Positions 1-4,461 of a stretch of 5,384 nt of DNA are shown one piece after another; position 1 is the first letter of the stretch; each line of letters starts with the position of its first letter. Source of the DNA: JAXDLH01 sp034666705. Lineage in GTDB: Bacteria > Chloroflexota > UBA6077 > SHYK01. The DNA lies in assembly GCA_034666705.1 (NCBI GenBank), contig JAXDLH010000277.1:1-5384 (forward strand), written 5' to 3'. The notes beneath the pieces were generated by a model. It saw only the letters and a program-made list of their open reading frames with translations. It made no database searches and was not told the origin of the DNA. Both the position numbers and the translations under genes were made by a program.

Positions 1-400
1 ACGTACCCATCACAATCTCGAGCGGCGCACCGCCGGTGACGACCGCCTGGATCATGTCGTTCATCGAGCAGCCGCCCAGGTCAATCGCCTTGGCCAGCAG
101 TTGCTGGCAGACGAGGGCAGACTGGCCCGTGTAGATCATGTCGACGGTGAGCTTCTCGTCAGCGTAATAGCCCTTCTGCGTAGCGACAATGTTGAGCGCA
201 TCGCCCCAGCCGGGAGCCAGGGTGCCGTAGGTAACCGTCTTCGGCTGAACCGTGCTGCCCCCCTGACCGGCGCCCCCCGCGGTCGACGGCGCCGCGGCCG
301 TGGGGGCGGAGCAGGCGACTGCAGCGCACAGGATGAACAGCCACGCCGCGCGCCTTGGACGCTGCCCCGCGATGGATAGCGAGGGTACGGGTGTCTTCAT
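1..400 (-). CDS. ABC transporter substrate-binding lipoprotein, NMT1/SsuA-like (N-terminal part, cut by window edge)
   Basis: Reading the minus strand from the ATG at 400-398 gives 133 uninterrupted codons running off the window edge, so this is the 5' part of a longer gene (full-length relatives are about 320-350 aa). The start MKTPVPSLSIAGQRPRRAAW is basic and is followed by the hydrophobic stretch LFILCAAVAC. Cys30 fits a lipobox (AVAC), so I predict a signal-peptidase-II-processed lipoprotein. An Ala/Gly/Ser/Thr-rich linker (about residues 31-52) then leads into TVTYGTLAPGW and IVATQKGYYADEKLTVDM. This is the usual opening of NMT1/THI5-like periplasmic binding proteins (nitrate, sulfonate, taurine, pyrimidine precursors), in which a strand is followed by 'xxA.xKGYY.dEgL.Vd'. 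The later LLAKAIDLGG and GAPLEIV match the same fold. Ligand unknown. It is divergent from the transglutaminase/ATP-grasp genes, and its permease and ATPase would lie outside the window. Confident as a substrate-binding lipoprotein; not confident about substrate. Confidence 0.88.
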   Translation of the reverse strand, partial: MKTPVPSLSIAGQRPRRAAWLFILCAAVACSAPTAAAPSTAGGAGQGGSTVQPKTVTYGTLAPGWGDALNIVATQKGYYADEKLTVDMIYTGQSALVCQQLLAKAIDLGGCSMNDMIQAVVTGGAPLEIVMGT

Positions 401-409
401 GATCGTAAT

Positions 410-415
410 CTCCTT
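410..415 (-). promoter_or_regulatory. Ribosome binding site of the substrate-binding lipoprotein gene
   Basis: The minus strand reads AAGGAG at 415-410, a near-perfect Shine-Dalgarno sequence, 9 nt before the ATG at 400-398. It fixes the start of the lipoprotein gene, which is otherwise easily missed because the reading frame has no stop inside the window. Confidence 0.8.
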
Positions 416-447
416 GCAGCGCACGGTTGGATCTCTCGGCAGGCCCG

Positions 448-469
448 CGCCGAGGCGCCCGCCTCGGCG
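448..469 (-). other. GC-rich hairpin in lipoprotein mRNA leader
   Basis: CGCCGAGGC (448-456) and GCCTCGGCG (461-469) form a perfect 9-bp stem closed by a 4-nt loop (457-460). It lies between the intrinsic terminator and the ribosome binding site of the minus-strand lipoprotein gene, and no U-tract follows it, so it is not itself a terminator. Its inner arm can pair instead with CTCGGC at 435-440 (GCCGAG at 449-454, 8-nt loop), giving a mutually exclusive weaker hairpin closer to the ribosome binding site. A role in mRNA stability or translation control is inference. Confidence 0.5.
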
Positions 470-481
470 ATCGAGTGCAAT

Positions 482-533
482 AAAAAAGGGACGCTCAGTG
501 CAGCCTCTCCGTTGAGGCTCGACCGAGCGTCCC
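482..533 (-). terminator. Intrinsic terminator in the leader of the lipoprotein gene (possible attenuator)
   Basis: On the minus strand, GGGACGCTC (533-525) pairs perfectly with GAGCGTCCC (496-488), and TTTTTT (487-482) follows at once: a 9-bp GC-rich stem plus U-tract, the form of a Rho-independent terminator. An inner hairpin, AGCCTC (minus strand, 519-514) with GAGGCT (507-502) and a 6-nt AACGGA loop, sits above a 5+5-nt internal loop. On the plus strand no T-tract follows the stem, so it acts only in the minus direction. It sits 81 nt upstream of the lipoprotein ATG in the same orientation. Its likely purpose is therefore either premature termination in the lipoprotein leader or termination of a small minus-strand RNA from the intergenic region. 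Confidence 0.72.
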
Positions 534-543
534 AGTTGCCTGG
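532..543 (-). other. GNRA-capped mini-hairpin overlapping the terminator stem
   Basis: Minus strand CCAG-GCAA-CTGG (543-532) is a 4-bp stem with a GCAA (GNRA) tetraloop. Its 3' arm shares two bases (533-532) with the 5' arm of the terminator, so the two structures compete slightly. GNRA loops are common building blocks of structured RNA. Together with the terminator this gives weak support for a folded regulatory leader, but a 4-bp stem can occur by chance. Confidence 0.3.
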
Positions 544-676
544 CTAAGCCGGCTCGTCTCGCAATCGTCTGAGTATGAAGCGGTGCCGCCGGTTTCGCCT
601 GATCGGCACGTTACGACAACAGGATAGTGGGGCAGTGGCTTGCCGTTCACCGGCGAACGCGCCGATTCGCCGCCAT

Positions 677-704
677 GCATCTCAGTGAGATTGACCTAAG
701 ATGC
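677..704. promoter_or_regulatory. Operator-like cluster of inverted half-sites
   Basis: A perfect 13-bp palindrome with one central base, ATCTCA-G-TGAGAT (679-691), is followed by a third related half-site, TAAGAT (697-702), 11 bp from TGAGAT, or about one helical turn. The outer arms GCATCT (677-682) and AGATGC (699-704) are also inverted repeats. The cluster lies in the space between two divergent genes, about 280 bp from the lipoprotein start and 155 bp from the transglutaminase start, where a dimeric transcription factor could act on either. No known regulator family is recognised. The same repeats could instead form a small RNA hairpin in a minus-strand leader. Confidence 0.3.
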
Positions 705-788
705 GAAACGGCGGACCGCAGGGAGGCGATTTGCAACGCACCGCTATAAATGTCGATGAGGCGTAGCCATTTTCGTGCGTTGTGCCTA

Positions 789-817
789 TTGGCGTGCCTC
801 GATCACCGGCGTATGGT
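789..817 (+). promoter_or_regulatory. Candidate sigma70-type promoter of the transglutaminase/ATP-grasp operon
   Basis: TTGGCG (789-794, 4 of 6 consensus bases) and TATGGT (812-817, 4 of 6) are separated by exactly 17 bp. This would place the transcription start near 824 and give a 5' leader of about 35 nt to the GTG at 859. It is the best-spaced pair I found upstream of the operon. Isolated 4/6 matches are common, so this remains a prediction. The nearby TATAAA (745-750) has no properly spaced -35 partner. Confidence 0.3.
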
Positions 818-847
818 GTACATGATGGGCCGGGCGAGCCGGTCGAC

Positions 848-852
848 GGAGG
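848..852 (+). promoter_or_regulatory. Ribosome binding site deciding the start of the first transglutaminase gene
   Basis: GGAGG at 848-852 lies 6 nt before GTG 859, an ideal spacing. The in-frame ATG at 868 would be 15 nt away. This favours the GTG start. Confidence 0.6.
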
Positions 853-855
853 CGA

Positions 856-893
856 GGCGTGGTCCCAATGGCGCCCGGCGTGGTCCCAAATGG
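856..893 (+). repeat. Direct repeat duplicating the start region of the first transglutaminase gene
   Basis: GGCGTGGTCCCAATGG (856-871) is repeated as GGCGTGGTCCCAAATGG (877-893), identical except for one extra A in the second copy, with 5 nt between the copies. The first copy carries the GTG start (859) and in-frame ATG (868). The extra A puts the ATG of the second copy out of frame. In protein this reads as VVPM/VVPN near the N-terminus, ahead of the conserved domain. It looks like a small tandem duplication that moved or duplicated the initiation region. Confidence 0.65.
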
Positions 894-1791
894 TCAGCCG
901 GCCGATTGGGCGCATGTGGCGCGTGTGGTGTATCGCGTGGAGCAGCGCTACCAGTACACCTATACGGAACCGGTGCGATCGCTGCACCATCGCTTGATGG
1001 TGGTGCCGTGCGATGTCCACGGCGATCAGCGGCTGCTCGACCATAAGCTGTCCATCGACGGGACGATCGACGAGCCTACGCTCGAGTGGGACTGCGACCA
1101 GTTTGGGAACCGCGTGTGTACGGTCCGGGCGGGACGGGTTGCCCAGATTGTAACTTTCGATGCTACGTTCCGCGTCGAGCGGCTGGCAAAGGACGGCGAC
1201 CGTTCGGCCTGGGAAGCCCCCGCGCCGGCGGCTGAGCTGGCCCGGTGGCTCGAGCCAACGCCGCTCACGACGCCGGATGCCTACCTCCGGCGCGTTGCCG
1301 ATGGGCTCCGGGCGAGCAGCCGCTGGCAACGGGGCCGCGCTTACCGCGCCTACCATTGGGCGGCTGCGGCCATCACCTACCGCGCCGGCGTGACGGCGTA
1401 TGACACGACGGCGGGCGCCGCGCTCGCGGGCGGTGAGGGCGTGTGCCAGGACTATGCTCACATCCTCCTTACGGTGCTACGCCTGCTCGACATCCCCGCG
1501 CGGTACGTCTCCGGACACCTCCTTGGCGAAGGGACCCCGCACGCGTGGGTCGAGGCGCTTTTCGTCGACGACACAGTGCCGGGCGGCGTCCGGGTCGTGC
1601 CGTACGACCCGACGAATCGGGCGGAGCCCGGGCTCAACTACGTGACCGTGGCGATCGGGCGCGACTTTGCCGACGTCACGCCCACCTCCGGCTGGTTCGT
1701 CGGCCGCGCCTCCAGTGAGTTGTTCTGCAGCAAGCGGGCAGACGTCGTGGAGGTCGAATACCGGGATGGCGCCCGGGGGCAATTCGGGTGA
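859..1791 (+). CDS. Transglutaminase-like family protein (first of two)
   Basis: A predicted 310-aa cytoplasmic protein of the COG1305 type. Residues about 21-110 look like the bacterial transglutaminase N-terminal beta domain (YRVEQRYQYTYTEPVRSLHH, then DQFGN at 80-84). The catalytic core follows. Cys196 lies in GEGVCQDYAH, His228 in PHAWVE and Asp250 in PYDPTN, so the Cys-His-Asp triad of the papain-like transglutaminase fold is complete. IPARYVSGHL and the C-terminal GRDFADVTPTSGWF are also family-typical. Bacterial members may act as peptidases or amide-bond transferases rather than true protein cross-linkers; the substrate is unknown. There is no signal peptide. GTG 859 is chosen because GGAGG lies 6 nt upstream; ATG 868 is the alternative. 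The TGA stop overlaps the next ATG by one base (TGATG), implying translational coupling to the ATP-grasp gene. Confidence 0.93.
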   Translation: MVPMAPGVVPNGQPADWAHVARVVYRVEQRYQYTYTEPVRSLHHRLMVVPCDVHGDQRLLDHKLSIDGTIDEPTLEWDCDQFGNRVCTVRAGRVAQIVTFDATFRVERLAKDGDRSAWEAPAPAAELARWLEPTPLTTPDAYLRRVADGLRASSRWQRGRAYRAYHWAAAAITYRAGVTAYDTTAGAALAGGEGVCQDYAHILLTVLRLLDIPARYVSGHLLGEGTPHAWVEALFVDDTVPGGVRVVPYDPTNRAEPGLNYVTVAIGRDFADVTPTSGWFVGRASSELFCSKRADVVEVEYRDGARGQFG

Positions 1792-3284
1792 TGGCGAGCA
1801 ACCCGCGCGTCGCCCGCGCGCCTGAAGGCAACCCGCTGCTCGAATACGAGACCGGTGGGTTCTGGGACGAGATGTTTGACGCGGCGGAGTCGCCACGATC
1901 GCACTACGCCGCCCTTGCAGGGCAACTCGCGACGCTCAGCTCAACTGAGGTTGCCCGGCGCCAGGCGGCAGCCGACCATTCGTTTCGCGGCCAGGGCATC
2001 ACCTTCGCCGTCAACCAGGACCCCAACGGCATCGAGAAGATCTTGCCGTTCGACCTGATTCCGCGCCTCCTCCTTCCTGAAGAGTGGCGGCGCATCGAGC
2101 GCGGCCTCGAGCAGCGCGTCCGTGCCCTCAACCTGTTTCTCGCCGACGTGTACCACGAGCAGCGGATCCTGGCCGACGGCGTGATCGACCCGGAGCTGGT
2201 GCTTGGCTCACGCGGCTACCGGCGCGAGCTCCACGGTCTCAATGTGCCCCTCGGCGTCTACACGCACATCGTCGGCAGCGATCTGGTGCGCGATGCCAGC
2301 GGTGAGCTGTTCGTGCTGGAGGACAACCTCCGCACGCCGTCCGGTGTCTCGTACCTCATCGAGAACCGCCGGGTCCTGAAGCGCACCTGGCCCCAACTGT
2401 TCGAGGGCTACGACGTGCGTCCAGTCGAGGGCTACCCGCAGAGCCTGCTCGAGGTGCTGCGCGCCATTGCGCCGGAGCCGGAGGACCCCACCGTCGTGCT
2501 GCTCACGCCCGGCATCTTCAACTCGGCGTACTTCGAGCACGCCTTTCTCGCCAAGGCCATGGGCATCGAGATGGTGCAGGGGCAGGACCTGTTCGTCGAC
2601 GACGGGAACGTGTTCATGCACACCACACGCGGCCGTAAGCGCATCGACGTGATCTACAGGCGCGTGGACGACGATTTCCTGGACCCGCTCTCCTTTCGAT
2701 CGGATTCGATTCTCGGCGTGGCGGGGCTGATGGCGGCGTATCGGCTAGGACGGGTAAGCCTGGCGAACTCGGTGGGCACCGGCGTCGCTGACGACAAGGC
2801 AATCTACGCCTGCGTGCCGCGCATCATCCGCTACTACCTCGGTGAGGATCCGATTCTCCCCAACGTGCAAACCTATCTGCCCGTCGACGCGGATGACCGC
2901 GCGTACGTGCTCGATCACCTCGACGAATTGGTGGTGAAATCGGTGAACGAGAGCGGCGGCTACGGCATGCTGATCGGGCCGCACGCGACGCAGTCTGAGC
3001 GAGACGAGTTCGCCTTGCTGATTCGCGCGAACCCACGTGGGTTCATTGCGCAGCCGACGTTGGCGCTCTCCCGCCATCCATGCTGGGTCGACGATCATTT
3101 CGAGGGCCGCCACGTGGATCTGCGACCGTTCGTGCTCTTCGGCCGGGAGGTCGTCGTGACGCCTGGCGGTCTCACGCGCGTTGCGATCCGCCGCGGCTCA
3201 CTGGTCGTCAACTCCTCCCAGGGAGGGGGGAGCAAAGACACATGGGTGCTCGCCGAGACTGGCCCCCAGCGAGCCGGGCGCTAG
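1791..3284 (+). CDS. Circularly permuted type 2 ATP-grasp protein (COG2308)
   Basis: A predicted 497-aa cytoplasmic enzyme matching the circularly permuted ATP-grasp family over its full length. Landmarks in order: FWDEMFD (24-30) and the HYAAL start; RGQGITFAV (66-74); ILPFDLIPR (84-92); GLEQRVRALNLFLADVYH (105-122); VYTHIVGSDLVRD (156-168); and the signature LEDNLRTPSGVSYLIENR (176-193), whose E177/D178/N179 probably bind metal. Next come TPGIFNSAYFEHAFLA, SLANSVGTGVADDKA, the KSVNESGGYGM segment (383-393; Lys383 a likely nucleotide contact), HVDLRPF (441-447) and QGGGSKDTWVL (477-487). ATP-grasp enzymes activate a carboxylate as acyl-phosphate and join it to an amine or thiol. Relatives are predicted to be peptide or amide ligases, with substrate unproven. 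GTG 1788 is an equally possible start, three bases upstream. It overlaps the transglutaminase stop and is followed after 3 nt by its usual partner, alpha-E. Confidence 0.95.
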   Translation: MASNPRVARAPEGNPLLEYETGGFWDEMFDAAESPRSHYAALAGQLATLSSTEVARRQAAADHSFRGQGITFAVNQDPNGIEKILPFDLIPRLLLPEEWRRIERGLEQRVRALNLFLADVYHEQRILADGVIDPELVLGSRGYRRELHGLNVPLGVYTHIVGSDLVRDASGELFVLEDNLRTPSGVSYLIENRRVLKRTWPQLFEGYDVRPVEGYPQSLLEVLRAIAPEPEDPTVVLLTPGIFNSAYFEHAFLAKAMGIEMVQGQDLFVDDGNVFMHTTRGRKRIDVIYRRVDDDFLDPLSFRSDSILGVAGLMAAYRLGRVSLANSVGTGVADDKAIYACVPRIIRYYLGEDPILPNVQTYLPVDADDRAYVLDHLDELVVKSVNESGGYGMLIGPHATQSERDEFALLIRANPRGFIAQPTLALSRHPCWVDDHFEGRHVDLRPFVLFGREVVVTPGGLTRVAIRRGSLVVNSSQGGGSKDTWVLAETGPQRAGR

Positions 3285-3287
3285 CTG

Positions 3288-4313
3288 ATGCTTTGCCGGG
3301 TCGCGGACGATATCTTCTGGATGAGCCGCTACGTCGAGCGGGCGATCGCCGTTGGGCGGCTCATCGACGTGACGTGGCACCTCGAGCTCGACGCGGGTGA
3401 GCTCGTCGACGCCGGTCGCGCGTTCTGGATGCCCCTCCTAGGCCTATCCCGCGACGGCAGTGAGCTCGCCGACGACGCACCGGCGGTGCCGCGCGACGTG
3501 CGTCACTTTCTCTCGCTCGACCTCAACAATCCCAACTCACTCGTCTCCTGCGTGCGCTCGGCGCGTGCGGCGGCCCAGCACGTGCGCGACAGCATCTCCA
3601 GCGAGATGTGGGAGCAGATCAATGCGCTCTACCTGTCGTTGATCGCACCCCAGTTCTCGCAAGATGTGGATCAAGACCCCCACGCTTTCTATCGGCGCGT
3701 GCGCGAAGGGGCGCAATTCTTCCAGGGGCTCGCCGAGAGCACGCTGGCGCACGACGAGCCGTGGAACTTCGTCTGCCTCGGCACCTACCTGGAGCGCGCC
3801 GACAACGTGGCGAGACTGCTCGAGCTGCAGGCGCATCTATTGAACGCCGACGCATCCGCTGCGGGCGATGCCGCCGTACGCTGGCTCGCGGTGCTTCGCT
3901 CGTGCGGATCGGCCGAGGCGTACGCACGCTACTATTCGCTGCGCGTCGAGCCCGCGCGCGTCGTCGAGTTTCTGCTGCTGAACCCAGTATTCCCGCAATC
4001 GGTGCGCTTCAGCCTCGCCGCGGCTCGCAGCGCATTGACCTCGGTTGCGAGCGCCGCCGGGACCGCGCCCAATAGCTCCACGATGCTCCGGATGGGCCGC
4101 CTCTGCGCACGCTTGGAGACGACGGCCGTCGACGAGGTGCTGGAGGAGGGGCTCCGCATGTTTTTGTGGGACGTGCACGGCAGGATCGACGACGTGGCCG
4201 AGCAGATCACCCGGACGTACCTGCGGGACGAGGCGCGGCCAAGCCACGTCGTCGGCGTCGACCGCGCCGCGCTCATCATGGCCGCCCAGCAGCAGCAGCA
4301 GCAGCAACAGTGA
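3288..4313 (+). CDS. Alpha-E domain protein (DUF403, COG2307)
   Basis: A predicted 341-aa all-helical protein of the alpha-E family, the standard genomic partner (sometimes fusion partner) of type 2 circularly permuted ATP-grasp proteins. The start MLCRVADDIFWMSRYVERA is the characteristic N-terminus and fixes ATG 3288, 3 nt after the upstream stop. Other family marks are NNPNSLVSCVRSARAAAQHVR (80-100), SSEMWEQIN (104-112), FVCLGTYLERADNVARLLE (161-179), AYARYY (211-216) and LLNPVFPQSVRFSL (230-243). The family usually has Arg where this protein has Gln237 (FPRSV versus FPQSV). No catalytic residues are known; a scaffold or substrate-presenting role for the ATP-grasp enzyme is inference. The protein extends past the usual domain end with a tail of about 25 residues finishing in eight glutamines. 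Family assignment is secure, molecular function is not. Confidence 0.94.
   Translation: MLCRVADDIFWMSRYVERAIAVGRLIDVTWHLELDAGELVDAGRAFWMPLLGLSRDGSELADDAPAVPRDVRHFLSLDLNNPNSLVSCVRSARAAAQHVRDSISSEMWEQINALYLSLIAPQFSQDVDQDPHAFYRRVREGAQFFQGLAESTLAHDEPWNFVCLGTYLERADNVARLLELQAHLLNADASAAGDAAVRWLAVLRSCGSAEAYARYYSLRVEPARVVEFLLLNPVFPQSVRFSLAAARSALTSVASAAGTAPNSSTMLRMGRLCARLETTAVDEVLEEGLRMFLWDVHGRIDDVAEQITRTYLRDEARPSHVVGVDRAALIMAAQQQQQQQQ
4287..4310 (+). repeat. CAG trinucleotide repeat encoding a C-terminal polyglutamine tail
   Basis: Six CAG codons, one CAA and one CAG lie immediately before the TGA stop of the alpha-E gene, giving Gln x8 at the extreme C-terminus. As a pure trinucleotide run it could change length by slippage without breaking the frame. 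It lies outside the conserved alpha-E domain, so it is probably tolerated rather than essential. Confidence 0.85.
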
Positions 4314-4461
4314 TCGTTATATTGTCTCAATGGCTGTTGATCCTTGTTGGAGAGCCAGCGGGCCGACGCTCGTTGCATCGGAAGAGCGGTCGCCCCTGCG
4401 CGTGGAGGGATGGGGCCGGAGAGGTCCGGGCCCACGGAACGATCGCGTTCGGAAGCCTTCC
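4314..4461 (+). other. 148-nt gap between alpha-E and second transglutaminase, with hairpin
   Basis: This is the only sizeable gap among the plus-strand genes. It begins with a short AT-richer patch (4314-4350) and then turns GC-rich. GGGCCGGA (4413-4420) pairs with TCC-G-GGCCC (4425-4433), an 8-bp stem with one bulged G and a 4-nt loop, ending 28 nt before the next ATG. No T-tract follows, so it is not an intrinsic terminator. I found no well-spaced -35/-10 pair. The in-frame ATG at 4330 could extend the next protein by 44 residues, but those residues are not family-like. The downstream gene may be read from the same transcript or from a promoter I cannot recognise. Confidence 0.5.

Larger units (their letters stand above)
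401..858. other. Divergent intergenic region (458 bp) with structured leader; no convincing gene
   Basis: This region lies between the minus-strand lipoprotein gene and the plus-strand transglutaminase gene. I see no protein-coding gene that can be supported; a 61-codon minus-strand frame at 680-495 ends inside the terminator stem and lacks a good ribosome binding site. In minus-strand order it contains: an operator-like set of half-sites (704-677); a moderately structured stretch (about 670-545); a small CCAG-GCAA-CTGG hairpin with a GNRA-type loop (543-532); an intrinsic terminator (533-482); a GC-rich hairpin (469-448); and the lipoprotein ribosome binding site. The plus-strand promoter candidate for the transglutaminase operon is at 789-817. 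The terminator within a long leader suggests that lipoprotein expression may be controlled by attenuation. No known riboswitch class could be recognised by eye. Confidence 0.6.

Noticed and set aside
525..545. GNRA hairpin followed by GGGACGC, resembling the GEMM-I c-di-GMP riboswitch core
   Set aside because: The flanking conserved GGCAAACC and GCAAAGCC segments are missing, and the second stem with its receptor cannot be drawn.
575..600. T-box-like string GGCGGCACCGC on the minus strand, upstream of a terminator ending CGTCCC-TTTTTT
   Set aside because: The tRNA-binding UGGN is replaced by CGGC, the string is roughly 50 nt from the terminator instead of overlapping its 5' arm, no stem I features were found, and the downstream gene is not an amino-acid gene.
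495..680. 61-codon minus-strand reading frame
   Set aside because: No good ribosome binding site, no recognisable protein features, and its stop codon lies inside the intrinsic terminator stem.
680..692. CTGAGA on the minus strand as part of a TPP riboswitch, suggested by the THI5/NMT1 type of the lipoprotein
   Set aside because: The other conserved TPP segments (GGGGTGCC-like, CCTGATCCGG-like and CGNAGGGA) are absent; the hexamer is simply part of the ATCTCA/TGAGAT palindrome.
745..750. TATAAA as a -10 box
   Set aside because: TTGCAA (731-736) is only 8 bp upstream and TTGACC (691-696) is 48 bp upstream; neither gives a workable spacing.
750..1046. 98-codon plus-strand reading frame overlapping the start of the first transglutaminase
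   Set aside because: Out of frame with the conserved gene, Arg/Ala/Gly-rich, no ribosome binding site at its ATG, and no recognisable domain.
682..1461. 259-codon minus-strand reading frame antisense to the first transglutaminase
   Set aside because: Composition is Arg/Pro/His-rich as expected for the antisense of a GC-rich gene, it resembles no family, and the opposite strand has clear catalytic motifs.
4413..4433. Bulged GC hairpin as an intrinsic terminator after the alpha-E gene
   Set aside because: It is followed by ACGGAACG with no T-tract in either direction, so it does not meet the requirements for Rho-independent termination.
4045..4461. Longer N-terminus for the second transglutaminase, starting inside the alpha-E gene or at ATG 4330
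   Set aside because: The extra residues are low-complexity shadow of the alpha-E gene and gap, while the family N-terminus and a well-spaced GGAAG fit ATG 4462.
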